From the NCBI GenBank assembly GCA_905331475.1, contig CAJNYU010003023.1, positions 140,346 through 204,345 on the forward strand: a DNA stretch of 64,000 bases, in the 5' to 3' direction. How positions within the stretch are numbered: position 1 is the first letter of the stretch; the number at the start of each line of letters is the position of its first letter. The DNA comes from Rotaria socialis. Its lineage: Eukaryota > Rotifera > Eurotatoria > Philodinida > Philodinidae. The position numbers were made by a program, and so were the translations under genes. The notes under the pieces were generated by a model. That model searched no databases and was not told the origin of the DNA. It saw only the letters and a program-made list of their open reading frames with translations. Below are positions 12,101 to 25,841 of this stretch, one piece after another.

Positions 12101-15100
12101 TCACTTGGTCGCATAAACACCAGACCTTGGAATAAAAAATGCCTGTCATTTTTTACCAATATACCGCGATTGAACTAAAAGTGTTTTATGTTGATAAAGA
12201 TTCTAGACGTATTGCTAATCAAAATTCTGCTACTTAAAAAAAACCTACGAATTCGATGATCATCAAATAGTTAACATAAGTTGAAGAATATTTGAGTGAA
12301 ACTCAAAATTCTTGTTATCGAATGTGTACCACAGAATTGTTTATTTTTAATGAAAACATCTGACAAGTGGTGAAAAGATAAGTCAATATAATTTATCACT
12401 TCTTCTTTATTAAATACGAAAATTAGATAATACTCGCTGATCACAAATACTTTTTTTCTAGACAAATCTTTCATTCAAAGTACTACATAATCGTTAGACA
12501 CATGAACAAAATGTGAATAGCTTATTATAAATACAAATCAATATTCAGTACAGTTTCTTTGATCTTGTCTTACAGTTGTGATGCGTAATGTCGGACAAAG
12601 AACTATAAATCATGCGTGTTGTAATTCTCAATTGTTACCGATATTCATATCAATATAAAAGAAATAACGATAAAGAAGTTTCGGCACAAATCAATTTAAT
12701 CTAATCTGCTCATGCTTTTTTTCTTTGTTGAAACAAGTTTGTACGAATGGTGAAACCATAAAAATCAATGACTCCATCATAGACATTATGTTACACATAA
12801 CAACGTTACTCTAATCTTGGCATAAGTCGCAGCATATGTCATCAACGATCCTATTAATTATGTCATAAACCATGCCAAGGTTAATGAAGTCTTTTATTGC
12901 AGTGACACGTTATTACACTAGTTCGAGATTTTTTCGTTTATTAAAATTTTATCCTTTCACAATAGTGAAACTTCGCCTAGTTTTATTATTCATACCTTTC
13001 ATTTTCAATCAAACATGTTTAATAAATCTAATGCTTGAAAGAAATAAACACTTGATATTAGTCTCAATGACATTGAACCGACTAATATAATCTATGTATT
13101 TAAAAGTAAATGATAACCACCATGTAAAACGATATTAAATAATATGAAAATTTGATATCAAAGAAACTCAATACATTGTTAAATTGATAATAGCAGTTCA
13201 TATGTAGTAGACAAGTGTATAATTGATGACGAAATCAATTTATTCATTGTAAGATTTATGTCTTTAAGAACACTTCACTATTGATATGTCTGCCACAATG
13301 CGACTGGTCACCTCATGCATAATTAAAACTGTCTGAACATTCTTCGACGAAGTCGTCTTTGTTGTTTTAATGAAAATTTCGTTTCAAACATGCCGTAAAC
13401 AATCCAACGAAGATACTAACCTGATCAGCTATTTAAAGGACAATAATAGTCACACAATAATGGGCAAGTTGTCCTAAGGATAATGTCAAACAAAGTTTTT
13501 TTCACATTAATAAAGACTTCATTATATTGTACAATTGATTGACCTTTTACGATCTTATGTGAAAAGATTTTTCTTCTTTTTTTAACTTTCTATCGAAGGA
13601 CTGCAAGTGACTTTTTATGTAAAAATCGCACAAAAGATTGTGTCAGATGGATGGACTCGCAGTGATCAGTGAAGAATATTAATTGTCCCAGGCATCAGCT
13701 GAATGTATGAAGTCGACATATCGGAACACAGAAGGAAAAAAATTGAACCGGCATGAAAATAATGATCATTTTCTCGCGACACTTTGCTCCTTTAACCGTT
13801 TACATAACATTTTATATATGAAAGTATGTACAAAAACGTTCGTGTCCGACCATTATCGTTCATTGAACTAATTTTGCAATTGTGAACAAGCCGCCGACAT
13901 ATCCTCAGCATGAACAATTGAAATACATTAACATTTTTTTCTCCTTTCTTTCTTTCTTTTCTTATATTACTTCACTTGAAATAATCTTTTGAAGAGAATA
14001 TTCCAGATTTGTATTCACCTCTTTTAAACATACCTCTTAAGAGTTGATAAAGCGACACGCAAAAGATAAAAATACAAGAAATAAAATCAATTCATGTTAG
14101 TACACATCGACTGTAAGTATAACAATGAAATTGGTCGTATTCATTCTGTAAGAAAGATTAGAGTAGAATAGATACATTATTTGACTTCCTACATGTCCAG
14201 GGATAAAACTAATGTTTCAATTGTTCACATAGTTGAATGTGATTTAAACAAATAGTACATCACTATCTCTAAATCCTTTTTTCCTTAGTGAACATTCGAA
14301 CACAACGTAGATATTTGATGGGCGATGTGTATAAGAGCTTCACACCATTTCTATACCTATATATGCAACCGTGTTCGTCATAGGAAGAAGAAAAAAACTA
14401 ACTCGAATTCGCTTGATTAAGATAAGCCTGATTGATTGCACTGAGGAAGGCGAAAACAACAGGTGCATATTGTATTATGTTGACCCTGGTCTGGTCAACT
14501 TATAATTTTCTTGTCACATAGATCGTATCATCTATAGTTGTGATTTGACAAATATACATGTTCTGTCTCTCTCTCTCAGTCTATCTTTTTCTATGATCTA
14601 TTTTCACAATTGAATTCACTGATTATTTTCTTATTCATCTATAATTGTAGTTAAATAGAAAAATATTGTGGACAAGTAAATATATCATTATTTAGTGTTT
14701 TTTAACATCTAATCGAGCGAGCGAGAATTTTCGATGGTTGACTTTTCATATCGAATCTTTTTGATGATTTTTCGTGGTATATTTAGTCTTAATTTTAATT
14801 TTATTTTCATTGACATTTTTGATAGACAGTTCTTTACTATGTCGGTGTGATTGATCATTCTAAGCCATTATTCAAACTATTAGTGACGAAATCCCTCGAG
14901 AAAATAGTTAAATTGATTTCATTTTACGCAATCATTTTATTTTAAAAAGAACATGTTTGCATTATAAAGAAAACAAGCAATATAAGTGGTGTTAATCTCA
15001 ACAGAGAATATTGTTTGTTGGTACATTGCCTAAATTGTTAATATCTCGGTGTGAAATGAATATATATTTATATGTGTGTGTGTGTACTTTTTTTTCTTCT

Positions 15101-15438
15101 TCTTCTAATTATAAGTTTGATCATAGTCGCAATTAATTAGAAAAAAAAGAAACAAATTGAACGCGTGTTCATTGGAGCATAGAGAATGAATAGAAAAGAA
15201 TCTTAGTTCTAATAACTTAAGTATACATAATGAATCAACTCAAAATGTCTTGATATATCTTAATTGTGTATGATGTTGAGGATGAAATTGTAAGTTTATA
15301 GAAAATTTGAATAGATGAAAAACAGAGAGAAGAAGAGAAAAGAAACAGCTCATCGTGATTGTCGATGGATGAGAAAAGAAACGAACACTGTACATTTGAA
15401 TATGTACATACTTTGTTGTTATAGGTCGTGAACTCATC
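9171..15438. other. Long AT-rich stretch, no supported gene
   Basis: Open frames are short and lack partners. One isolated candidate is an ATG at about 11030 leading in frame to a good donor (TCAAG|GTAAGAA) near 11105, but no matching downstream exon was found. Pyrimidine tracts occur near 13940-13965 and 15085-15105, and GT repeats near 15075. The last few hundred bases probably hold the promoter of the receptor gene at 15439. Confidence 0.4.
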
Positions 15439-18400
15439 ATGTATAAAATGCAACAATTCATATTAGTAATTTTACTCATAATACCTTTTTCAAATGGTAA
15501 GTAATCTTTTAAACAGAGAATTTCTTTTGTTTTTTTAACGAAATTTATTCATTTACGTTAAGCTCTATGTCCGAAAGCAACATTTCAATTAAAAAATGCA
15601 ACAAAACGGGCATCGTATAATTTTGTTGAATCAACTACTAAAAATGCTGGATCATTAGAAGCATGTCCTTGTACGTTTGATTTAACTTTCCATAGATATT
15701 CTCATTGATTTCATTGTTTAGATACTGGTCGTCCTTATGTTTATTTACCGTGCTATCCAAATTCATCGTGGGGACATGAACCGTATTTTATCGATTGTTT
15801 AAAATCTCCGGACTCTAAACAAGAGATGAAATCAATAGTATTTCATGAAAATCTCTATCATAATTTAACAATCGAAGAAGTAGCAAAAGTAGATTGTTGA
15901 TTCTCATCTTTGAATCATCTTGAAAATATGTTCTTTTTAGCTCTCTATGACTACGTCGGATGATGTATCTAATGTCTTATCGTATTTAAATGATGAAACA
16001 ACATGCTTTAAATCTTCATCAGATATTGCATCCGTTGTCAATATAATAGATCGTATAGTGAAGAATAATCAAACTAAGCATGATATGCAGTCTAATTTAT
16101 ATTCAATTGCAAATAAACTTTTATCCGTTGAGTCAATATTACAAATGCAAGAAGCTCAAAAGATGAATAGTAGTGCTGTTAGGTAAGAAGTCGACTTTCG
16201 TTTGTTTTCCTATTCAAATAAAAGTCAAAGTTTAATTCTAGATTATTATCATTACTTGAAACATATTCGGAAAATTTAGTCTTTGATGAATTAGAAAAAT
16301 ATTTTGTTAAAAATAATTTCATTGTATCAATTCTGAATAAACCAAATAGCTGGTCGGAACCGATTATTGGATTTTCATTTGGTATGTATCTGAAATCGAG
16401 TCAGCTTTTGATTGAAAAGAAGAAAGAAAAAGCCGTAGAAATAACTAAATTTACTAATCGGATAGTAAAAGGACGATGCCTTCGTAGGCACTCTCGAACT
16501 CTATCAAGATATCTTTTCATTAAAAGAAACCTTTTGAGATATAAATTATTCGGTGACGCATTTGAATTCGATAACAATGGTACTATTGGATATTTTTTGA
16601 AATGTGTTTAAAATATTTTTATTTATGATTTTAATAATGTAGAAAATTTTTCTTTCGAAAAAAATTAGATCCAATAAAATATGAAACTAAACTAATGAAA
16701 TCGGAGAATGATCATCAAAATTTAACATTTATTACTCTTGATTCCGAAACTGTAATGATGCAAAATCGCTTAATATTCTCTGTATTCAATCAAACTAATG
16801 ATTTATTCGGCGATAAGAAATATCGTTTACTATCACGCGTTGTTTCATTAACAATGGACAAACCGAAATTGATAAAAACTATGAATTCATTAGTGAAAAT
16901 TCATTTCGTTTTGGACAAAGATATTAAACATAAAAATCATAGTTTTATTTGTGCTTATTGGCATATATCCGATAATATGACAGCACAATGGTCAAGAGAA
17001 GGTTGCAATGCGACCAATGTAACAGAGAGAAGTGTTACTTGCTTGTGTAATCATTTGACACATTTTGCTGTTTTAATGGTTTGTATAAGAAAATAAAATT
17101 TTTCTTTTTCTAATCAAATAAAATTAATTTTTAAGAATATCGAAGAACAACCATTGCCGAAATATATCGAACAAGTTCTATCAATGATTACACTCATAGG
17201 ATTAGTTTTGTCATCGATTGGTTTATGTTTAACAATTTTAACGTTTATATTTTTTAAGTAAATAAAAATAGTTTTTCTTTCAATAATACAAGGTTTCTTT
17301 TTAAGGAAATTACGTCGTCATTTTAGCCAAAAATCTCTTTTACTTTTATCAATAAATCTTCTTGGTGTTAATATATTAGCGTCGATTATTTGTTTATTTA
17401 CATCGAATGAATTGAAAGATTTACTATGCACTATTGTTGCTAGTTTATTACATTATTTCGTATTATCATCATTTAGTTGGATGTTTATTATGGCTTTAAT
17501 ACAATATTTGTTATTTGTTCGAGTATTTCCGCATCAAACACTTGCATTTACAAGAAAAGCGGCAGCATTTGCACAACGTAAGTCACATCACAGTTCGAAC
17601 GTTGGGTTTTATCGAAAATAACTAATACAATTCTGACGAGGGAACGTTTAGATTTTTTCGCATAAGGTAGAGTCCAGTGAGATACAAAGAATCTCAAAAG
17701 AATGAGTACCCCATATATCTTCTTCACTAGCCGACAAAGATATTTTTATGTTTTTTTTGTAGTTGTTCCATTGATTCCTGTTGCTATTGTAATTTATCTT
17801 GATCCATGGGGTTATACCAAACGCAAAGATAAAATGTAAGAGTATTTTATTCGATTTTAGAACAAAAAAACTCATCGATGTTTCTTCTAGTTGTTGGTTG
17901 TCAGATTCGCCATCATTTTATTTATCATTTATTTTACCAATAGCTCTATATATTGTCATTAATAGTATACTCTATTCAATGGTTGCTTATTCACTCTTAT
18001 GTGGCCAAACAGGGAAAAAAATGCGTACTACACACACTCTTGAATCTCGCCGTTTATCACGATTTTCTGTTGCGTTAAGTTGTTTTGTTGTTCTTGGTCT
18101 TACGTGGATATTTGGCCTATTCAATTTATTTTCTATTGGACCAATGCGTCTTTTATGTCAAGTGCTTTTCTGTTTATTTGCTTCTCTCACAGGTTTCTTC
18201 ATATTTGTTCTTTATATATTAACATCGAAAACAAAACGGGCTTGCTGGAATAGTAAGTTGTTTTTTCTAAATTGTTGGATGATTCTTTAATCGATTTTCA
18301 AAATAATACATAGATACTTTCAAAACACTTGGTATATCATCGATTTATTCTCCAACATCAACATCGTCGTCTGGTTATCTTGCTAGTAAAGAATTTTCTT

Positions 18401-18717
18401 CGGCATCAACTAATGATCATCTTAAAACTTCTTCCTGTCATCAACCATATCCAGCTAAACATCAGCATTTCATTGATGCCTATATGCCATCATCACCGCC
18501 ACCACCAGCTCCTCCCACACTTCCTCCGCCTCCACCAACGCTGTTAAATGAAGCTGATGATTCATTATGCACAACGAATATTACAACTCTCGCTTATGAA
18601 CCACGACATGTTTGGGCACCAGAATCAAATTATATCTATGAATCAAATCAATTGACAACATCACTCGATGATTATTCTCTATTCTATGCTTCAAATCATG
18701 GTGCTACAAAACTTTAA
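15439..18717 (+). CDS. Adhesion-type G-protein-coupled receptor (GAIN/GPS + 7TM)
   Basis: Exons separated by short introns join in phase. The start encodes a signal peptide (MYKMQQFILVILLIIPFSNG). A Cys-containing ectodomain leads to a helical GAIN-like segment (LSYLNDETTCFKSSSDIASV...) at about 15940-16380. The GPS motif follows (CAYWH...CNATN...CLCNHLTHFAVLM, about 16950-17075). HLT is the usual self-cleavage site between L and T. The seven membrane helices lie at about 17155-18225, including LSRFSVALSCFVVLGLTWIF (TM6) and SLTGFFIFVLYILTSKTKR (TM7). The cytoplasmic tail is Ser-rich, with a run of prolines (PSSPPPPAPPTLPPPPP) that could bind SH3 or EVH1 proteins, and ends at 18717. The ectodomain has no lectin, EGF or LRR module that I can see, so the ligand is unknown. 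Family B2 membership is secure; the subfamily is not. Confidence 0.9.
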
Positions 18718-19332
18718 AAACTTTACCCCTCATTTCTTTTCTTTTTTTTACAGTCAGATTTACGTATACTGAGCTATCCGGTTGTTTGTTTCCTTCATTT
18801 TTTATTATTATTACACATGAATATTCTGTAATGTCTGTGTAGTTCATTTTTGTTTGTATTGATCTCTTCTCTTATATACATTTTTATTCAAGATCATCTG
18901 TTTTTTTCTCTCTCCATAACTCACATATAAAAAATATTTCAGTGATCTAGTAAATTCGTCTCTTGCGGATTATTGAGATAGAGAAAGGAAAAAAATGAAG
19001 ACTGTTCAAATCCATAGCAACCCAGTTGATGACTAGTTAATTTTCATGATATTTCGTCCTTCAAATTTAAAATAATGCTATCTTTTATTTGCTAGAAATT
19101 CTGTTGAAAAATCTACCCACACCCGTTCTGATTTTCTATTTATTTATTGTAAATAAAAACAACTGGAATCTGCATACTGCTATCATCAATTACAAAGAAG
19201 TTAAAACTAAAACAATAGAAAAATAGCCGTGCATCTAAAACAAACTGTAAGTTAAGCCTTCAAAAAGACAAAATGTGAAATAGATCACCGTCGAGGTTTT
19301 ATACAGTACAGAAAAAAACACTGAAACTGTTC
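18718..19332. other. Convergent intergenic region (receptor 3' end / TBP 3' end)
   Basis: This lies between the stop codons of two convergent genes. It is T-rich just after the receptor stop and contains AATAAA-like signals (for example near 19150 on the plus strand). No coding sequence is seen. Confidence 0.5.
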
Positions 19333-20457
19333 TCAAGAAATTCGTCGAAAAGTTTTTAATATTGGATAAACAAGTTCGAAAGCCTCATGAATTTCACGGC
19401 GTTCTTTAGCACCTAGATAGACAAAAGAAAATTATTTGATTAAAAACAACTGACAATCAATGTTCTTTACCTGTTAGTACAACTTTACCAGAACTGAAAA
19501 TAAGCAAAACAATTTTTGGCTGAATGACTCGATAAATCAAACCGGGAAATAATTCAGGTTCGTAACTTAAATAATAAGACCCTTTTAGAGAAACAAAAAT
19601 TTAATTTAGCTATATAAAATATGCAACCTGCAATAGGACTCATGTGCTAATGCAAGTGCTTCAAGTCGTATTTTAAAACTGACATCAGCACTACCAACCA
19701 TATTTTGAATTTTAAAATCGAGAAATTTAGCCTAAAAAAGAAAGCTTTTGAATCAAAACTAAAATAAATTTTTAGTTTCAAATTTTTTACTGGAAAGCCA
19801 AGCTTTTGAATAACACGAGCATAGCGTCGTGCTGCTTGAATGGAATCATCTTCAGTTTTAGCACCAGTACAAACCATTTTTCCCGACGTAAAAATTAAAG
19901 CTGTCGTACGTGGACTACGAATACGCATAATGACTGCAGCAAAACGTTTTGGATTAAATTCTGCATTACGAGCTTGTAGTGCAATACGTTTTAAATCCAA
20001 CGGACAACCAAGACTGACAGTTGATACTATATTCCTATAGATAAATATAATATTTTTTTAGATAAGAAATTTAAAAAAGAAAAGCGGAAGTGATCGTACT
20101 GTAAACTGGGCTGAACACGTGATGTATCAACTGTTCGTGGTGTAAATGGTGTTGCTGCTGAGAAAGGTGTTGATGGTGCCACTGAATTAGGATGATGAGA
20201 AGTAACTGTAGACGGCGGACCCATATCTGGAATGCTTTTTTTTGAAGCGACGGACGGACGATGATAGAAACGATTGTCATTTGATGTATTTGTATGTGTA
20301 TCATCTCGAGCAGCAGCACTTTTTGGTGTGACCGATGGAGGTAAAGACGTTGGCGATGCATAATGATCAGTCTGAAAATTGAATTTAGAAATTTAACATA
20401 AATGAAATGACAAACCTGATGAGAATTAGGATCACCAAGACTAGGTGGATAGTCCAT
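19333..20457 (-). CDS. TBP: TATA-box-binding protein
   Basis: General transcription factor that bends TATA DNA and nucleates preinitiation complexes for RNA polymerases I, II and III. The start at 20457 encodes [14 protein letters not shown], then a Ser/Thr/Pro-rich N-terminal region (about 20130-20370). The conserved saddle follows with both direct repeats: first [39 protein letters not shown] and [17 protein letters not shown]; second [51 protein letters not shown] and an end at FRRIS-stop. The join before SYEPELFPG works only with the acceptor at TTTAAG|TTACGAA, which gives a 62-nt intron; the nearer AG shifts the frame. The linker lacks the long glutamine run of vertebrate TBP. All core residues look intact. 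Confidence 0.95.
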
Positions 20458-21840
20458 GCTGAATTATTTCACAGAATAGCACTTTTTATTAGTGATAATT
20501 GCTCACTAGATAAATTGTGTGCAAACTTATTTCAAGTACATTTACACAAGACTCAAGGAAAATATCCACCTGAGGACAACAAAATTATTGATTTGTCAGC
20601 TGTCGAGAAGTATGCAAAAAGTAAGTGAAGTTGTACTTTGAGAATAGATAGATGCCGCTGTAAATAGAAGGATTCGATCGTCATATATTTTGTTTTAAAA
20701 TGGTACATAAATTGAGTCTTCTTTCTCTTGCCAAGCATGTTTTCTTACTTTCTTTTATATTATATTAGAGTTTCAACATTTTTGTTTTTATTCCTTTGAT
20801 TTATTCACTTGTTGCAATTGACTCAACACCATACTCAAGCCCTGAAGAATTTTGAACACTCAGGAATGAATAGAAATATTTAGTTTGGAGAGTTAACGTG
20901 TGAACGAAAGGCATTGCTCTGGTATATCTACTTTTATATACGTTGAACGATCGAATCATGCATAAAATGTACACACTCTTAGTTCATAAGAAACAGATGG
21001 TAGACAGCAAAAAGAAGTAAATAAAAAAATGGCATTGATTATAGATGCACACATTAGTGAGAAGTATTGCTAGAAAAAAAATCACTCCATTATCATGTAT
21101 CATTAAGAGATATTTTCTGATAACAATTCTGTTATGTCCAGTAAGTGAAAAAAATTCGATTGTAATGAAAATATTTTCATGACTAATAGATTTCAAAAGA
21201 AAAGAAAAACATAATGATGGCAAAAAAAAGGTTGCCCATGTCTTTTGAAGTTAGAAGACTATGAATATTCTATTGAAATTAAAATATATTAACTAGTTTT
21301 CTGTTTTATAGATGTATAAGAAAAACCATATCGATTCATTGATATAGATCTTCTGCAGAATTTTTCTAATAAATTATTACTTTTATCTCATCATATAGTT
21401 ATATACGGAATAATTCAAAAAAGTAAATAGAGTACGCTAGTTGACAATATGTAAATTCCTTTTTTTCCTGCTGGTCGAGAATTCCGCCATTTATGCGAAA
21501 AATATATTTCGATGATGATGATGTTAAATATGATTCATGAGTGGAAAAAAGAATGCCCTATGATGTGATAAAACATCTACGTTTTTTTCTCCTGAATTTG
21601 CTTGCTTGATTGATCGATCATGTCTGAAGGACGATAAAAACAAGTACCATCAATCTGTATTTTTCCTTTGTTTTGCACCCTTCTATCTCTCTGCTTTTTC
21701 TCTCGCTTTCTTTCTATTTGTAGTTCTAGCAGATAAAGAACATTAACAGGTGTTGTGTTGTCTTTCTAGATATATCAAAAAATCACATGGATCTACATTA
21801 ACATATTATCATACAATATCATCATCATCAAAGAAACATA
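20458..21840. other. Divergent intergenic region (TBP / Rab8 promoters)
   Basis: Genes diverge from this 1.4-kb AT-rich interval, so it should hold both promoters. Pyrimidine-rich sequence lies at about 21655-21725. Small open frames on either strand have no splice context or motifs. Confidence 0.45.
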
Positions 21841-23084
21841 ATGGCTAAAGCCTATGATTATTTATTTAAATTACTCTTAATTGGTATGTTTCAATTTCTT
21901 TTTATATAATCACATGTTTATGTATGTTTTTATTTATTAAGGTGATAGTGGCGTTGGAAAGGTCAGTTTGATATTTAGCTAGTTCATATTTCGAAATGTT
22001 TGAGTTTTTGTTGATAGACATGTGTGCTTCTGCGGTTTTGTGATTCAGCATTTAGCACAACTTTTATTTCAACTATAGGTAATTTAATTACATTGATTTC
22101 CTCTATGATAATTTTTAATGTTTAATTAGGAATCGATTTTAAAATAAGAACTATTGATCTTGATGGACGAAAAATTAAATTACAAATTTGGTATGTGAAT
22201 TGTTCGAAAATAAATTAAATATTATAATTTTTTTGTTTTGTTTTGTTTTATAGGGACACAGCGGGTCAAGTAAGAATGTATATAGTAAAGTTATTATTAA
22301 AATTTTGAAATCATTCTTATAGGAACGATTTAAAACAATAACAACTGCTTACTATCGTGGAGCTATGGTAAGAATAAGAAAAAACAAAATATCTTCTGAA
22401 TTGAATTATATGCGTTTTGTTTCTTTTTCTTCTTCTTCTTCAGGGAATTATGTTGGTATATGATATCACAAGTGAAAAAAGTTTTGATAATATTAAAAAT
22501 TGGATTCGTAATATTGAAGAAGTATAAATATTAAAAAGAAAAAATATGTTTGATGAGGACAATCCAAAATATTATTTTTCATTTTTAGCATGCATCAGCT
22601 GAAGTTGAACGAATGCTCATCGGAAATAAATGTGACATGCAAGATAAAAGACAAGTCAGCCGAGAAAAAGGTGAACATGTATGTAATTCTATCAATCTTT
22701 TTCCTATTAAAATTATTCTTTTCTTTGTTTTTTAGCTGGCCACGGAATATGGTATTAAATTTATGGAAACTAGTGCTAAAGGAAATATTGTATGTATGAT
22801 AAGAAAATATCTTCAATATGTTTTTATTTTTGTATGTTATAATTAATCTAGAATGTGGATGAAGCTTTTCTTTCTCTTGCAAAAGATATCAAAGCAAAAA
22901 TCGACAAGAAAGCCGTATGAATCATTTCGCCGATATTTTTCTAGACAAAAACTAAAAATTTCATATTTTATTTTAGGGTACTGATCAAACTGGTAATCGC
23001 GTCATATCGGGTGGTATTAGGCCTAAACAAGATCCCAATAAAAAACCTGGTACATCATTTTGGTCTCGTTGTTCGCTGTTCTAA
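21841..23084 (+). CDS. RAB8: Rab8-type small GTPase
   Basis: Vesicle-trafficking GTPase that acts in exocytic, ciliary and polarised membrane transport. About eleven small exons join in phase from [15 protein letters not shown]. The G motifs are present: P-loop GDSGVGKTC, switch [42 protein letters not shown], and ETSAK. RabF-like runs and the near identity to animal Rab8/Rab10 proteins ([20 protein letters not shown]) fix the subfamily. The protein ends WSRCSLF-stop at 23084. CSLF is a CaaX-type prenylation signal, as in Rab8 (CSLL, CVLL) and unlike Rab10, whose terminal cysteines are arranged differently, so Rab8 is preferred. No lesion was seen. The [16 protein letters not shown] region differs slightly from the vertebrate form. 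Confidence 0.93.
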
Positions 23085-24394
23085 TCAAAAAGCCAAAATT
23101 GTCTGTTTTCTTGCTCTAAGTCATTCAATGACAAAGTTAACAGCATGAACATTAATAATAAGTGTTTTTTTTTGTTTCTTTCTTTTTTTTATTGAATGCC
23201 GATCAATCGTCACATCCACTTTGTATATCGTACTGTTTTCTGTTTTTTTTCGCTTTCATTATTTCGTTTGTTATTATTCTTGGGTATCTAACTTTTTTCT
23301 TTTGTGGAATAAAATAAAAACATGCACTATTATTATATTGATGAACATTATTGACTTTAGAAATAATCACGGCGAACATGGTCAAATAGATCGATCAGCT
23401 AGTTTGTCATGTTGTTAATCGCTTCAATATGACATCTTATGATTTTTGTTCGTCGTCGTTTTGTTAGATGTCCGATTGAATATCTTCTTCCTCTTCCTTC
23501 TGATCATCCAATTTCTCCTCCTCTTCCGTTTGACGACATCGAAACGAAATCTTTTGATCAAATATATGAATGAATGTGTCCTCATTCGAAATCTTGCGTG
23601 TGCGTTTGTTCATAAAGTACACAAAAGTAAAGGCAAAAAAAAATAAGAATGTCCGTACGATGAACTAGTTAATCATACGCAACAATCGTTTGTTGGATTT
23701 AGCTCACGATAAAAGAGAAAATTTTCACAAGGAAAAAAACGTTAGGGAAGGACATTGACATAAAAGAAATTTTAAAATACCATTAAACTATGAATTGAAT
23801 GAGAAAAGCTTCGTGCATTATCAATAACAAGTATGTATTAACTAAACTACTAATCAAGGTTTTAGAGAAATTTACTTGAGCTTAAGAATCATATTTCAAT
23901 TTTGGTTTTGATATTTGTCTTTTTTTGAAGAAGCAAAAAATATCTATGGTCGTGTGAAAACTCAAAAGAAACAGGAATAACACTGTTTGAGTAGTGCTGA
24001 ATAGAGCAATGCAAACCGTACTTAGAAATAGGCACATCCGTCATTAACAATTGAGAAGTTTCGTAAATATTCAACACTTCGAGATGACATTCTCTACATT
24101 TTTAGCCTAAACATAAAGTTTACACATAGTTTGATTATGTTGTTTTTGATGGTTATGTTCAATCTATTTTATTTACATAGAATCTCAAGTATTTGTTTTT
24201 CGTTTTCGTCAAGTGAATTAAATCATCGTGTCAGGTCAGGTTCATTTCGCTTTTTACAGCTATATCTTGTTCGAAAATTTGATAGATAGAACTCTTAAAT
24301 AGTTCACTTGAAATTATATGACAACGATTCTGTGTAGCAAAAAAATATTTATTAATACTAATGTAAACATTAATTATTATTTTCATTTATTTAG
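23085..24394. other. Intergenic region between Rab8 and myosin-chitin synthase
   Basis: Contains the Rab8 3' UTR and presumably the upstream promoter and 5' UTR of the next gene. The acceptor TTATTTAG at about 24391-24394, just before the first coding exon, suggests a spliced leader or non-coding first exon upstream. Open frames near 23221-23646 are low-complexity and judged non-coding. Confidence 0.45.
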
Positions 24395-24403
24395 TATCAG
24401 AGA

Positions 24404-25806
24404 ATGGTCCTTAAAATTGGTTCAGGTGACATTGATGATTTATCAACATTGAATGTTCTTGATGAAGAAAGTCTTTTACGCGAATTACGTGCTCGTTACA
24501 AAAAAGGAGTCATCTATGTAAGTCATTTCATTCTTCGTTAGAGATATCTGTTTTAAATTTCTGAATAGACCTATATTGGAGATGTACTCATTGCAATCAA
24601 TCCATTTAAACAATTAAACATTTACGAGAAACAAGTTTGTTTTTATGATTTTGTAGAAAATAGAAAGCAAATTTAAAATTTTTATTTTAGCAACATGATC
24701 TCTATAAGGATGTTCGATGTCGACATCAATTAACGCCGCATATATTTTGGGTGGCTGATCAAGCCTATAGAAAACTTTGTTTATCGAAAAAAGCACAATG
24801 CATTGCTGTTTCAGGAGAGAGTGGAGCTGGTACGATTGATTGATGGGTTTTTAGTTAAAATCGATTTTGATTTATATAGGAAAAACGGAATCGACAAAAT
24901 TGATGGTTTCCCATATAATTCATTGTTCGGGTGATGCAGGTGACCGTGAATTACAAAATCGAATTATTGAAGTTTGTATTGAAATCGATTGAAACATTTT
25001 CGATGATGGTTTAACTTGTAGACATCACCATTACTTGAAGCATTTGGAAATGCTCAAACGTGTATGAATCAAAATTCAAGCCGTTTTGGAAAATATTTGC
25101 AATTGAATTTTACAAATACAGGTCGCATTGTTGGTGGTAAGTGATTGATTTCGTGTGTTTGAAAAGTTTTTATTTATGAGTTTGTTTTTCTACTAGCGAA
25201 AGTTTATGATTATTTACTTGAAAAATCTCGTGTTGTTCAACATGGTCCTGGCGAACGAACATTTCATTTCTTTTATTATTTATTTGCTGGTCTGGAAAAA
25301 GAATCGTTAGAATATTTTTATTTGGATGATCCTGAAACTTATAGGTATTGAGTGCCAGTTTGATTTGTTGATCATATTTTGATTTAAATGTTTTCCTTTA
25401 GAATTTTAAAAGATCCATGTGGCGGAAAAGTTTTTCCAAGTCGATCAGATTTTAAACATTGTCGACAAATGTTCAGTACACAAAAAGAAATTATGGGAAG
25501 AGTTGGATTTACTGATAATGTAAATAGATATTTTTTAAAGTGAGGAGACAAATTTTACGAACTTATTTAGGACATAAATATGGTGTTTACTATTCTGTCG
25601 GCTATTCTTCATTTAACAAATATTCAATTTTCACATGATGACGAAACTGATGGAGTTTATATTGAGGATGAATATCCATTGGAAGTTGGTAGGTGATTCT
25701 ATAGGTTCTAGTTCGGACAGCAGTACGATGATATTTGAATGAAATGAGTCTGAGTTCAATTTTTCGTTCTACAGGTTTTCTTGATTAGTTTCTATTGCTG
25801 ATTGGA

Positions 25807-25841
<35 letters not shown>

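Noticed and set aside
20027-20457. Long minus-strand frames in other phases over the TBP N-terminal exon
   Set aside because: They are shadows of the Ser/Pro-rich TBP coding exon; the TBP frame alone joins in phase to the conserved core.
23221-23646. Overlapping plus-strand frames after Rab8
   Set aside because: Low-complexity Phe/Leu-rich translations of T-rich 3' UTR; no splice signals.
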